Assembly (NCBI GenBank): GCA_014763515.1
Contig: JACXVH010000001.1
Location: 1 to 37,871 of the forward strand
Direction: 5' to 3'
Length of the DNA stretch: 37,871 nucleotides
From: Flavobacteriaceae bacterium
GTDB lineage: Bacteria; Bacteroidota; Bacteroidia; Flavobacteriales; Flavobacteriaceae
Part shown: one piece after another, positions 15,661 through 25,364 of the stretch
How the letters are laid out: every line of letters begins with the position of its first letter
How positions within the stretch are numbered: the stretch's first letter is position 1
Notes under the pieces: generated by a model
Databases searched by the model: none
The model's input: only the letters and a program-made list of their open reading frames with translations
Told to the model about the DNA's origin: nothing
Made by a program: the position numbers and the translations under genes

Positions 15661-16435
15661 TTAATTCAATCTAAATGAAACTGGAAGTGTATATTTTACT
15701 TTTACAGCTTTTTGTCCTTGCTTCGCTGGAATTAATTTTGGTAATTTTTTTATTGCTTTAATAGCCGCTAATTGCATTTCAAGTGTAGCTCTTTTATTGT
15801 CTAAAGCTTTTACGTTAATAATTTCACCTTTTTCGTCTATAATAAATTCTACTAAAGCAGTACCTTGTTTTCCATTTTCTAGATCATCACCTGGATATAC
15901 AACATTTTTTATTACTCTTTTAGACAATTGTGTTTCAAAACATTCTTTTTGTTCAGCACGAGAAAGTCCTTTACACTCTGGAAACATTGGCAACTGCTCT
16001 ACTGAAAAAACTGTTTCAAATGGTCTACTTAAAGGAACTTCAGTAATAGTAGTATTATTAGTTTCTGTAGGAGTATCATTGTTATTAGTTGTATCTGTAA
16101 AATTATCTTGAGTTGAAGTATTATTACTATTTGTTACTACATTATTATCTTTTACTTCAAAATCGTTAACTACATCTGGCAATGTTTTTGCTGGAAGAGG
16201 GTTTTTTAATTATAGGTTCGCTAGCTTGTGGCAAACGCTCAATAATTCTATACATTTTATCTTCTGGTTCATCATCGATACCAATTGTCGGAATTACTGC
16301 TGCTACTTCATGTTTAATTGTTTTAAACTTAAATTCTAAAATAAAAAGAATTACCAACATACAACCAATTAATCCTAATTGAAAATAGATAAAACTATTT
16401 TTACTTCTAGACTTTAAATTTGCATTTGTTTTCAT
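15661..16435 (-). pseudogene. Energy transducer TonB paralog, interrupted by a frameshift
   Basis: Two overlapping frames make one TonB-like protein. The first (16435 to the stop at 16166, 89 codons) begins MKTNANLKSRSKNSFIYFQL, with a membrane anchor at about 17-36, like the intact neighbour. The second (reading to the stop at 15661) carries an Asn/Thr-rich linker and a full TonB C-terminal domain (FPECKGLSRAEQKECF, EFIIDEKGEI, KVKYTLPVSFRLN). A +1 shift is needed between 16210 and 16168. Removing one base at the CCC/AAAAAA run (16199-16207) restores IIKKPLPAKTLPDVV. The downstream frame has stayed open for over 170 codons, so the lesion is recent, a sequencing error or, less likely, programmed. 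The combined product would be about 258 residues. The family role is transfer of proton-motive energy to outer-membrane transporters. Confidence 0.85.
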
Positions 16436-16451
16436 AATGCATAGTATTTAA

Positions 16452-16477
16452 TTGTTAACAACTCTTTAACAGTTAAC
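16452..16477 (-). promoter_or_regulatory. Three TGTTAA repeats upstream of the frameshifted tonB paralog
   Basis: On the minus strand, TGTTAA occurs three times within about 26 bases, spaced by 7 and 11 bases. One copy is part of the 10-bp palindrome TTGTTAACAA (16452-16461). This is the only non-coding DNA between the tonB terminator and the paralog start, so it may hold an operator. No TAnnTTTG box is visible here. Confidence 0.3.
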
Positions 16478-16496
16478 ATTACACAATATGTATGCC

Positions 16497-16528
16497 AAAA
16501 AAAATCCCTCCGAATTTGGAGGGATTTT
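16497..16528 (-). terminator. Terminator of the vanZ/tonB unit
   Basis: An 11-bp stem (16501-16511 with 16518-16528; core ATCCCTCC/GGAGGGAT) with a 6-base loop is followed on the minus strand by eight T residues. It lies 12 bases after the tonB stop. Confidence 0.92.
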
Positions 16529-16539
16529 ATATAATTAAA

Positions 16540-17280
16540 TTATTGCAATTTAAATGTAATTGGTAAACCATATTTAACTTTTACTGGTTTCCCTCTTTGT
16601 TTACCTGGAGTAAATTTAGGAAGCTTTTCGATAATTCTTTTTGCTTCTTTCTCAAGATCTGCTCCTCCTTTAGGACCTCTCATTTGGATATCAGTAACAT
16701 TTCCTTGTTTATCAATAACAAACTGAACTGCTACACGTCCTTGAATTCCTTCCTCAGCAGCGCTTTCTGGGTAAGTGAAATATTTTTTAATGTGCTTGTT
16801 CATTTGCTGATTAAAACACTCCATTCTTTTTGCTTTTGGTACGTTTTCACAACCTGGGAACAATGGAATATCTTCAATAACTGCAAAAGGAACTTCAGCA
16901 TCTAAATCTTCTAGAGCATCTCCTCCAGTACTTCCTACATCTGATGCTTTAACAACCACAACTGGTTTGTTTTCTTGCACTTCAGTAGTTTCGATTTTTT
17001 TCTCTTCAATTTTAATTTCATCCTTAACCACTTCGATAACTTCTGGAGCTGGCGGTGGTGGCGGTGGTAATTGTTGAACAGGAGGTAATGTTATGATTGC
17101 TTCTTCGTCATCTACAACCAAATTGTCTGTTACAAATCTTTCTTCTTTTTCTTGAATAGGATCCATTGACTTTAATTCAATACCCAAATAAGACAATAAC
17201 AAGATCGCCATTAATCCTACTTGAAAATACAGCAAGCTGTTTCTTTTCGGGTCAACATTAGGATTTTTCTTTAATTCCAT
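16540..17280 (-). CDS. tonB: Energy transducer TonB
   Basis: The 246-residue protein has one N-terminal membrane helix (about 18-34, YFQVGLMAILLLSYLGI) and a Pro-rich stretch (LPPPPPPAPEV, about 71-81). A long Glu/Lys/Val spacer reaching across the periplasm follows, and then a C-terminal TonB domain (about 150-246) with YPESAAEEGIQGRVAVQFVI and ending VKVKYGLPITFKLQ. FPGCENVPKAKRMECF before the domain carries a conserved Cys pair typical of Bacteroidetes TonB. It would transfer energy from an ExbB/ExbD complex, not in this window, to outer-membrane receptors. A 7/8 promoter match (TATATTAG) lies upstream; vanZ ends 52 bases before the start. Confidence 0.92.
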   Translation of the reverse strand: MELKKNPNVDPKRNSLLYFQVGLMAILLLSYLGIELKSMDPIQEKEERFVTDNLVVDDEEAIITLPPVQQLPPPPPPAPEVIEVVKDEIKIEEKKIETTEVQENKPVVVVKASDVGSTGGDALEDLDAEVPFAVIEDIPLFPGCENVPKAKRMECFNQQMNKHIKKYFTYPESAAEEGIQGRVAVQFVIDKQGNVTDIQMRGPKGGADLEKEAKRIIEKLPKFTPGKQRGKPVKVKYGLPITFKLQ

Positions 17281-17332
17281 ATTCTAAATTTTGAGGTGCT
17301 AATATAGTTAATAATAGATTTGTTTAAAAATT

Positions 17333-17698
17333 TTAGGTTATTTTTTTTATAAAAAGTAAAAGTAAACCTAGTAAAGCTCCAAATGTATTTACTAAAACAT
17401 CGAAAAAATCTGCCGATCGCGTTTCTGTAAACACCCCCTGAAATATCTCAATAATTATGCCATAAAGAATTGCAAATACAAATACTTTAAAAAAAGTTTT
17501 AGAATTCTTTGTAAAAGCATTTCCCCACAAAAAAACAAAAACAAAATAAAACATTGCATGCGTTATTTTGTCTTTATTTTGGATTGAAACCGAAGGTAAA
17601 TCATTTACGCTAACCAAACAAAGAACAGTAATGAATAATGTCCAAATAATAGCCAGCCAAAAAAAATTACGCTCCGATAAGTGCTTTATAATCTTCAC
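17333..17698 (-). CDS. VanZ-family membrane protein
   Basis: This 121-residue protein has four helices. Typical VanZ-like features are the first helix (FFWLAIIWTLFITVLCLVS), KDKITHAMFYFVFVFLWGNAF with the conserved Lys and His, and the acidic C-terminal segment EIFQGVFTETRSADFFDVLVNTFGALLGL (E-x-x-Q, R-x-x-D-x-x-D, N-x-x-G). VanZ itself gives teicoplanin resistance, but most members, such as this one, have no proven role; a cell-envelope function is inferred. The start is GTG at 17698, which overlaps gcvH by 32 bases. No later ATG would keep the first helix, and KHLSERNFFWLAI is the expected N-terminus, so coupling to gcvH is likely. Confidence 0.82.
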   Translation of the reverse strand: MKIIKHLSERNFFWLAIIWTLFITVLCLVSVNDLPSVSIQNKDKITHAMFYFVFVFLWGNAFTKNSKTFFKVFVFAILYGIIIEIFQGVFTETRSADFFDVLVNTFGALLGLLLLFIKKIT

Positions 17699-18047
17699 TC
17701 GAAAGTAAATCTTCTACTTCTGCAGGGTTATCTATTTTGATTTTAATCATCCAACCATCTCCATAAGGATCTGAGTTCACTTTTTCAGGTTCTGTTTCTA
17801 AATTTTCGTTGAATTCGATAATTTCACCTGTTAATGGTAAGAATAAATCAGAAACTGTTTTTACTGCCTCTACAGTACCAAAAACCTCATCTTTATTTAA
17901 AGTTTGATCTAGTGTTTCTACTTCTACATATACGATATCACCCAATTCTTTTTGAGCAAATTCAGTAATTCCTACAGTTGCAACATCTTCATCAATAGAA
18001 ACCCATTCGTGTTCTTTAGTGTACTTTAAGTTTGAAGGTATATTCAT
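17667..18047 (-). CDS. gcvH: Glycine cleavage system H protein
   Basis: The ATG at 18047 gives a 126-residue protein beginning MNIPSNLKYTKEHEWV, the usual GcvH start; the longer frame from 18074 was rejected. The lipoylated lysine is Lys63 in TVEAVKTVSDLFLPL, which fits the family. Lipoyl-GcvH shuttles the aminomethyl group between the P, T and L proteins of the glycine cleavage complex in the cytosol. The gcvP and gcvT genes are not linked here. The gene has its own exact TAnnTTTG promoter box just downstream of the sprA stop codon and overlaps vanZ. Confidence 0.94.
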   Translation of the reverse strand: MNIPSNLKYTKEHEWVSIDEDVATVGITEFAQKELGDIVYVEVETLDQTLNKDEVFGTVEAVKTVSDLFLPLTGEIIEFNENLETEPEKVNSDPYGDGWMIKIKIDNPAEVEDLLSSEDYKALIGA

Positions 18048-18071
18048 TTTTTTATTGTTTATTATTTCCGA

Positions 18072-18079
18072 CAAATGTA
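18072..18079 (-). promoter_or_regulatory. Candidate -7 box of gcvH
   Basis: The minus strand reads TACATTTG, an exact TAnnTTTG match, 24 bases before the ATG at 18047. It lies in the short gap after sprA, which has no obvious terminator; thus gcvH may be read from both its own promoter and sprA. Confidence 0.5.
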
Positions 18080-18112
18080 ATTTAAAAAAAATAATTTTTA
18101 AAGTGTCTTTTG

Positions 18113-21100
18113 TTAATTTCCGAAATTATATCGCAATGTAAATCCGCCTCGAATATTTGTAATTGGAAACGAAGTTGAAATTACTGCTTTTGAGAACTGA
18201 TGATCGTAGAATAATATAGCCGTTAAGTTTTTACTAAACGAATAATCTGCTGTAAACTTGATTGACCATAAATTTTGCCCACCTGCTAATTCACTATAAT
18301 CATAATCTAAATAACGAACTATAGTTGTATTTTTTCTTAAAGTAAAATCGGCTTTTAAGTTGATATCGCTTTTAATTACGCCCATTGGGTTATCAGCTAA
18401 AGTTGAGTTTATCGTTACATCTTTAATTCTATAGCCCAATCCTAATGTATATTCGTTTCCACTAACTTCAGTTAATAAGTTATTATCGAAACTCATATTT
18501 AAAGTTCTATCTTTTTTCATTTCAGCCAAAACACGAATCGAGTTCTTCATTTCAAAATCAACACGCATCAACGGATTAAACTGCTCGGTTAAATTCACAT
18601 TTGAAACTAATGTTTTAGAATAGAAATTACCATTAGCATCTAGCGGTGTATTGTTTAAGTTTGAAGTAAATGCATTAACATTATAACTCGCTCTATAACC
18701 ATGTTGTAATGAGAATCTTTTAAAAGTATCTTTAAAGAACTTGTAACGCATTAAACCTGTATATTTAATATTCCAGTTTGGTAACGGAACATTTTTAAAG
18801 ATCCCTGTTGATGTTTTAGCGGCATCGGTTCCAGTGTAAGCTGCTAAAAATGCTGGCAACAATACTTGCTGACTATTTCTTCCAAATCCTACTGGATAAC
18901 CATTTACATCTACTGGATAATTACTATTTCCGTAATATTTTTCAGCTAATCTATTTGCAACAATTAATCTGTTATCTCTAAAATCTTGGAATGCTTCAGA
19001 GAAATTAGCATCACTTTGTTTGAATGAAGTTTTAATTAAAATGGTTGAAATATTGAAATTACCAGTATTATATGGCGAACGAGAATTATATTGCCCATTT
19101 ACCACATCAAACTGTTCTGAGTAATTTTCCATATACATTCTTTCACCTGTTAAATCAATCTTTAAATCAGGAAACACTTCTAACTGCGCCGTAAAATTCA
19201 ATTGTTTATTTTTTACCTGAGTAAAGTTTTGATTGAATTCTGGATATTCTGTTAACCAACCTCTTTTTGCCGCTTCATAACGAACATCAGATTGACTACC
19301 CATTACGAAACCTAGACTTGGTCTAGAGGTTCCAAAGAAACCTAGACCTGGTAAATAACCTGGCAATACAGTACCGTTTGTTTCTTTGTAAGTACCTTGT
19401 ATATTTTTAACACTCATTAAAACTCCTTTTAGACCTTTAACAAATACATTATCTTCTTTTTGAGTATTATTTTTATTTGTGGCAGTTACTTTTTGTCCTG
19501 GTTTTGGAGTTGCATTTTTATTATTTGTAGGTGCGTTATTTTTCTTTTTATCTTTTAATAAACCAATATATCTATAAAATATATCCATATTTAAGTTCCC
19601 GTTCAAAGTATGAGAGCTTGCATTTTGAATGGTATTTCCAAGATTCCAAGTAGTACCGCTTTCGTCAACAAAATTTGCAAAAGCATCTGTTGCTCTTTGC
19701 CAATTATAATCTCCTGTATAAGTATAATTTGATTTTAAAAATGATAAAAATGGTAATTTATTTAATGGCAATTCATAATTAACCACAATTTGTTGATTGT
19801 GCTGATTAGACTGACCAATATCCCAATAACCATCCCAAATATCTAAATTGTCATCTACAATACCATTAGCATCAAAATAATTACGCACAATATTATTTGT
19901 AGCAGCAGTATAATTTACTTTAAGTGATTTTGTAATGTTATAATTAAATCCATAATTATAATTAAAGAAATAATTTCTTCTATATAATGGATCTAAACCT
20001 AAACCTTGTACATCTACTAGGCGAAATTCTTGTCTGTTATACTGCCTAATGATATTAGAACTAAACGAAATATTATTAGGTAGAAAGTTGAAATTAAAAT
20101 CCTTCAAAATTTGATAATAACGACTTTTTGATAATTTTTTTGATTTTTTCAGCGGTTCTATACTTAGTGGTTTAAAACTATAAGCATAATCAACCGCGGT
20201 TCTATTTTGTTGATCTAGCAAACTTTCAATTTCATAATCATGATGTTGCATTTCATTGAATGAATATGATAATGTTAAATTCTCTACATCATAAAAATGT
20301 TGTTTTTGCTCTGGTGCTCTTTCTTTTTTAACACCAATAAAATTAATACTTGTTCTTTTTGTGTAGTCAATCGCTCTATTTTCGATATTAGCTTTAGTAG
20401 CGGCATCTGTTGTATTATCTAATAACTGTTGCAACTCAATATCTTGATAAAACGGATCATATTTAGGAGTTATAGTTTCTTCTCCAACCGCATAGTTGAA
20501 TGGTAAATTAATTCCCCATTTTTTTGGCAATAATTGTCCTAAATTAAAATTGGTTACCAAATCATATTGAAACATATCTTCTCTACTTCTCTCATTTGGA
20601 CCTTGTTCTAGGCCTCCAAAACCAATAGTACTTATCCTTGTTGTTGCAGAAATATTAGCAAAATCGGCAATATTTGTATCTAAACTAGCAACCGCAGCAT
20701 AACCGCCTTTATTGTCCATATCAGACAAACGAAGTTCATTAAACCAAACTTCACCACGAATTACTTTTCCTGTAGTATTGTTTTTTAATCCGAGCATAAT
20801 AGTTCTTACTAAACCAAAATTAGGATTACCTTTAATACCTATATTCATTCTGCTATTAGAAGAACCTAAATCCTGCTCATTTAAAAATCGAATTCCATTT
20901 ACATCTAGAACAACAGAATTAGGATCACCAATAATTTTTGATTTTAATTCAGTTAATAATTTTAGTGGTAATTCAATTTCATTCTCAACCGGCCAAACTT
21001 CCTCAGGAGTTCTAGATGAAGGACTAGAAACTTTTAAAGGCATCTCTACCTGATAAAAGTTTTCTGTAAAATCGTTACCAAAACGAATGAACGCAACCAT

Positions 21101-24100
21101 TTCGTCATCAAGCAAGGGTTGATTTTCAGGTGTTGGAAGCGCCTCCGCATGCAAAAACATTCTCAGTTTTTTAAACTGACGCATATCTACGTTTACATTC
21201 TTAAAAACTCCTCTTGCATCATTCGTTTCTAAACCATTATTATAGTTCCCATTTGTTAAATCGCCATCATAAACTCTTAAAGACAAAGATTGTTCATTTT
21301 GGTTGATTACAGTATTGTTATTATACAATTGTTCTCTTGTAACTCCTGGAGGTGTAACATAAGGAATTGGAGTTCTATCTGAATTTTCTTGAACATTTAA
21401 GGATACAACATCAAAACCAGTTCCATCATTTGTTGGATCAGCATCATTTGCATCTAATGTATTTACATAACGTCTCCATTCACCACGAACTAGATCTAAA
21501 GAACCAAAACGCAATGTAATTTCGTCTTTAAAGCCAGCCATGTACATTCTTATAAATCGAATAGAACGTAAATCTTCAATTGGTCCAACTTTTTGCGCAT
21601 TTAAAACATCTTGAATTGGAATTTTATATAAAACCCATTGAGCTGATCCTGTTGTACCATTTGGCAAACTTGCAGGTCGCTCTCTGGTATCCACAACATA
21701 GTTTTGACCAATTTGTGGATTTGGCACCAAAGGAACTTCATAGATATAATATGAATTGATAGTATTCATAGTGTTATCTCTGTTAATGTCTTCAACATCA
21801 GGATAAGTGGTATTTCCTCTATTTGTATCGGTAACATTTACTGGAGAGTTTCCTTCATAGCCATTATAATTTTTATAGCGTTCAATAACACCGCCTGTAG
21901 CACTTAAATAAAACTGATAATTATCGGCTGCTGGATCTGAATAAGTAGCATAATCTGTATATTTTAAAGTTTCTTCAGCATCTAATAATCCATCAAAACC
22001 AGCATCTTGTACATTTCTATTATTCTCATTTGTATCAAATGCATAGATTAATGATTGAGAAGAAGGAATTTGCCCCCATTCAGTTTGAATAGTTGGAGTT
22101 GAAGAACCTGCTTCTGGCAAACCATTTTCATATAATTTTCTTCCGTCTTTTAATATATCTTCAGAGATTTCTCCTAAGTTAAACACTAACTTTCCTGTAT
22201 TTGTTGGATCAACATAATCATCAGGATTGCCATTATTGTAATAAGGATTCATCATCCAGAATTGTATATACTCTACGTTTGCTTGTTCAAAATTTGTAGA
22301 AGTAATAGAACGCATTATTCCTCCCCAGTTATCAACAGCCTGAGTATCATTAAAAACTCCACCATTTGAAGCAATAACATTGTTAAAATTGTAAGGTCCT
22401 CTTTCTTTTGGATAATACGTTAAATCTAATGTATTTACAACAGTTGCTTGTCCTTGAGCAATATCAGTATCGGGATAAAGTTCACTGTAATAAATTCTTC
22501 TAACTCTATTTAAAGATAAATCGTCATTTGAAATACCCCCAGGTGTTTGGGAATAAAAAACTGGGTCTATGGTATACCAAGACAATTTTGCTCTTTTATA
22601 ACCAATACTTAAGTCATCGGAAGCAGGTTCGTCATTTGTAGGAGTATTATCATAATTATCTTCCAAAGGCACACTTGACAATGTCCATGCGGTAGGTGTT
22701 CTTAAATCTATTGTTGATTGCGACCCTTCAAAATCATCTACATAAGTAGTTGCTTCACCATTAAATTGATCTGCTTTTGAGGCATTAGGCAGTAAGTAAG
22801 CGATTTCACCTCTAAATGAAAGATTAGACGGAACATCAGTATCTATGTTTGGTAATTTATTAACCATTCTTGTTAAGAATGGAATTTCAGTAGAAAAATT
22901 AGTATTTACACCAAAAATAGTATTGTTTACGGATTCTTGCCCGTAGTTGGATTTATTTGTAAAAGGTCGTTCAGTTAATCTTAATAAAGTAGCACCAACC
23001 AAGAAATTTTTGTTAAACTTATGCTCTACATTTACTCCCCAAAAACGTCTTGTTTGTTGCCCAAAAACAGAATTATTTTCGAGAGAAATTTCAATTGGTG
23101 TATTTGAAGCTTCAAGAGAAGGGTCTATTATTTGAACCGTTCCCATTTGGTAATTTACTGTATAATCTACACCTTCAATTAAAACCCTACCTCCTGCTGT
23201 TACTACAACTGAACCTTGAGGCACATTAAAAGCTCCAATTGAAATTCCATTACCTCCTGTTGATTTAAAACGACCTCTTAACTTAAATTTATTTTTCTCA
23301 CTTTCTTGTAAAGAAGCCGCTTGCGTTTTTGTATATAATGTTCTGAAAACATATTTTGCTTGATTTTCATTATAAGCACCAATATTAGATGGATTGTTAT
23401 AATCCTCTGTTGGAGCTCCAGTACTTAATTTATCAAATAATAATTCACCAAATGGTTCTTTTGTAGTAAAAATAATCCTACCATATTGAGGATCAATAGT
23501 AATACCTGGAACATAATCAAAAAAACCATCTCCATACCTATTATTCTCTGGGTCATTTGTATTATTTAATTGATCTACATTAAACACTTTTAGCAAAGGA
23601 ACGTTATCTACATCTGCTGGCAAATTTGGTGCTGAAGCAGATGCTTTAGTAATATAGTTTAATGGTGAAGGGTCAACATATAAAATGTTTAATCTAAAAT
23701 CGTCTTGTTGTAATTGATAAGCTCCCGGAACTTGATAAATGTTTTTCATCATTAAGTTCCAAACTGGCATTGTGTAATCTATTCCTCCAACAGTATTCTT
23801 AACGATTGTTAAGTTACTTTTTAGCATTTTTAAAATTAAAGCCTGTGTTGTTGGTACTGCTACACCAGTAGAACTATTTACGTTAGTTGCATCAATACCA
23901 TCTGTTCCAAATTCTCCAACCTGATACACTTCATCTCCAATTGTATATTGAAATGCAACCGCTAAAACTTCATCATTTTGAAGCTTTTGATTTAATGAAA
24001 TATAACCTAACTGTGGGTGGTATGAATATTCTGATGCAGATAATTTTCTTGCATTTTCTAATTTAGCATAATCGGTTCCTTCTTCCATTCCTGAAATATT

Positions 24101-25363
24101 GAAACCATTATTTGCTGTTGCTACCTCTCGAATATTATTATTTAAAAAATTACTCCCAATATTATTTGGATTAAATTGATTATTTTTATTATCTGTTGGA
24201 GTACCTATTTGTGTTGAACCAAAAAATCCTGGCTGAGCACCCAAATCCATAGCTACAATTTCTTGTGAGTTTAAATTATTGAGCGGTCCTTCACCTAAAT
24301 CTTGAAGCGCAACAATGTTCCTAATATTATTTTCGGTTGTATTTATTCGATTTTGCTTATTCGTTACCCAAACTTCTAAACGCGTAATTTGAACACGACT
24401 ATTCACATAAGGATAATTTTCTAATGCTTTATCATATTTATCTCTAAAATATTGTGATAAGAAAAAGTGACGATCAGCATCATAATCTAAAGCGAATAAT
24501 TCGAAGTCTTGTAAAGTTCCACCTCCCTGAGAGGTTACGGTTTTAGTTTGCGATTTTTGCTCAGAGAAAACTCCTGTAACAGTAGTTTTACCAAATTGTA
24601 ATTGCGCTTTTACACCAAATAAACTTTGTGCTCCACGAATTAATGAATTGGATAAAGGAAAACTTACATTACCTACTTCCAATTTTTGTAAAATATCGTC
24701 TTCATTAGAAAAATATTCTAACTTAATCATATTTTGGAAGGCAAAAGTAGACTGCGTATCGTAATTGATATTTACACCAAGTCGAGTACCTACTTTTCCT
24801 TGTAATCCCATACTTATTCGCTGGTCAAAATCGAAAGTTGTCGTTTTTCTATTTCGAGGTGAAAATGAAGGATTATCTTGCTTGGTAAATCTTACTCCTA
24901 AATCAATTTCAACTGAACCTGTAGGCTTAACATCAATTGTATTGCCACCAAAAATTGTTTCAAAAAACTTAGAATTTACATAATACCTTGGTAATAAATC
25001 TTTTTTAGCTTCTTCGGAACCGTCTTTTTTCCCATCTATTGCTGCCGATTTCTCTTGATAATATTTACGCATTTCTTCACGCAACACTAACTCTTGATAT
25101 TGCGCTGGAGTTAAAACAATGGGATAATTAATATTAAAATCATCAACCGTATTACTGTAAATATACATATCGGTTACAGGATCATAAGTATAAGCCTCAA
25201 CTATACTCGAAGGGTTTGGAACGTCCAATTTTCCAAGATCGACTCCAGTTTTAATACTATCTTGTTCTTCTTCCACTTGAGCGAAAGTCAAAACAGGAAA
25301 GAGTAAAAGTAATTTTAATATATTTTTAAATTTCACAAAGAATTTATTGTTAATTTGTTCCAA
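18113..25363 (-). CDS. sprA: Cell surface protein SprA, outer-membrane translocon of the type IX secretion system
   Basis: The reading frame of about 2416 codons matches the usual SprA length of some 2400 residues. It has a signal peptide (KFKNILKLLLLFPVLTFAQ) and dense beta-strand sequence through to a C-terminal FTLRYNFGN. N-terminal features typical of SprA/Sov are LPRYYVNSKFFETIFGGNTIDV, GSVEIDLGVRFTKQDNPSF and GKVGTRLGVNINYDTQSTF. SprA forms a very large (36-stranded in the known structure) barrel that secretes proteins with type IX signals, including gliding adhesins. There is no ATG at the 5' end: candidates are TTG at 25363, one base after the ruvA stop codon, and GTG at 25336, which gives the tighter signal peptide MKFKNILK. 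ruvA to sprA coupling is therefore likely. Confidence 0.95.
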   Translation of the reverse strand: MEQINNKFFVKFKNILKLLLLFPVLTFAQVEEEQDSIKTGVDLGKLDVPNPSSIVEAYTYDPVTDMYIYSNTVDDFNINYPIVLTPAQYQELVLREEMRKYYQEKSAAIDGKKDGSEEAKKDLLPRYYVNSKFFETIFGGNTIDVKPTGSVEIDLGVRFTKQDNPSFSPRNRKTTTFDFDQRISMGLQGKVGTRLGVNINYDTQSTFAFQNMIKLEYFSNEDDILQKLEVGNVSFPLSNSLIRGAQSLFGVKAQLQFGKTTVTGVFSEQKSQTKTVTSQGGGTLQDFELFALDYDADRHFFLSQYFRDKYDKALENYPYVNSRVQITRLEVWVTNKQNRINTTENNIRNIVALQDLGEGPLNNLNSQEIVAMDLGAQPGFFGSTQIGTPTDNKNNQFNPNNIGSNFLNNNIREVATANNGFNISGMEEGTDYAKLENARKLSASEYSYHPQLGYISLNQKLQNDEVLAVAFQYTIGDEVYQVGEFGTDGIDATNVNSSTGVAVPTTQALILKMLKSNLTIVKNTVGGIDYTMPVWNLMMKNIYQVPGAYQLQQDDFRLNILYVDPSPLNYITKASASAPNLPADVDNVPLLKVFNVDQLNNTNDPENNRYGDGFFDYVPGITIDPQYGRIIFTTKEPFGELLFDKLSTGAPTEDYNNPSNIGAYNENQAKYVFRTLYTKTQAASLQESEKNKFKLRGRFKSTGGNGISIGAFNVPQGSVVVTAGGRVLIEGVDYTVNYQMGTVQIIDPSLEASNTPIEISLENNSVFGQQTRRFWGVNVEHKFNKNFLVGATLLRLTERPFTNKSNYGQESVNNTIFGVNTNFSTEIPFLTRMVNKLPNIDTDVPSNLSFRGEIAYLLPNASKADQFNGEATTYVDDFEGSQSTIDLRTPTAWTLSSVPLEDNYDNTPTNDEPASDDLSIGYKRAKLSWYTIDPVFYSQTPGGISNDDLSLNRVRRIYYSELYPDTDIAQGQATVVNTLDLTYYPKERGPYNFNNVIASNGGVFNDTQAVDNWGGIMRSITSTNFEQANVEYIQFWMMNPYYNNGNPDDYVDPTNTGKLVFNLGEISEDILKDGRKLYENGLPEAGSSTPTIQTEWGQIPSSQSLIYAFDTNENNRNVQDAGFDGLLDAEETLKYTDYATYSDPAADNYQFYLSATGGVIERYKNYNGYEGNSPVNVTDTNRGNTTYPDVEDINRDNTMNTINSYYIYEVPLVPNPQIGQNYVVDTRERPASLPNGTTGSAQWVLYKIPIQDVLNAQKVGPIEDLRSIRFIRMYMAGFKDEITLRFGSLDLVRGEWRRYVNTLDANDADPTNDGTGFDVVSLNVQENSDRTPIPYVTPPGVTREQLYNNNTVINQNEQSLSLRVYDGDLTNGNYNNGLETNDARGVFKNVNVDMRQFKKLRMFLHAEALPTPENQPLLDDEMVAFIRFGNDFTENFYQVEMPLKVSSPSSRTPEEVWPVENEIELPLKLLTELKSKIIGDPNSVVLDVNGIRFLNEQDLGSSNSRMNIGIKGNPNFGLVRTIMLGLKNNTTGKVIRGEVWFNELRLSDMDNKGGYAAVASLDTNIADFANISATTRISTIGFGGLEQGPNERSREDMFQYDLVTNFNLGQLLPKKWGINLPFNYAVGEETITPKYDPFYQDIELQQLLDNTTDAATKANIENRAIDYTKRTSINFIGVKKERAPEQKQHFYDVENLTLSYSFNEMQHHDYEIESLLDQQNRTAVDYAYSFKPLSIEPLKKSKKLSKSRYYQILKDFNFNFLPNNISFSSNIIRQYNRQEFRLVDVQGLGLDPLYRRNYFFNYNYGFNYNITKSLKVNYTAATNNIVRNYFDANGIVDDNLDIWDGYWDIGQSNQHNQQIVVNYELPLNKLPFLSFLKSNYTYTGDYNWQRATDAFANFVDESGTTWNLGNTIQNASSHTLNGNLNMDIFYRYIGLLKDKKKNNAPTNNKNATPKPGQKVTATNKNNTQKEDNVFVKGLKGVLMSVKNIQGTYKETNGTVLPGYLPGLGFFGTSRPSLGFVMGSQSDVRYEAAKRGWLTEYPEFNQNFTQVKNKQLNFTAQLEVFPDLKIDLTGERMYMENYSEQFDVVNGQYNSRSPYNTGNFNISTILIKTSFKQSDANFSEAFQDFRDNRLIVANRLAEKYYGNSNYPVDVNGYPVGFGRNSQQVLLPAFLAAYTGTDAAKTSTGIFKNVPLPNWNIKYTGLMRYKFFKDTFKRFSLQHGYRASYNVNAFTSNLNNTPLDANGNFYSKTLVSNVNLTEQFNPLMRVDFEMKNSIRVLAEMKKDRTLNMSFDNNLLTEVSGNEYTLGLGYRIKDVTINSTLADNPMGVIKSDINLKADFTLRKNTTIVRYLDYDYSELAGGQNLWSIKFTADYSFSKNLTAILFYDHQFSKAVISTSFPITNIRGGFTLRYNFGN

Positions 25364-25364
25364 A

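Noticed and set aside
16199..16210. Programmed -1 slippage at the A-rich run of the tonB paralog
   Set aside because: The shift needed to join the frames is +1, not -1, and no stem-loop or pseudoknot is evident nearby; an indel is simpler.
16597..16905. Plus-strand open frame of 102 codons
   Set aside because: Antisense shadow of the tonB coding sequence.
18080..18112. Terminator after sprA
   Set aside because: Only weak A/T pairing is visible, without a GC core, so I do not call one.
20712..21053. Plus-strand open frame of 113 codons
   Set aside because: Antisense shadow within sprA; no initiation context or recognisable domain.
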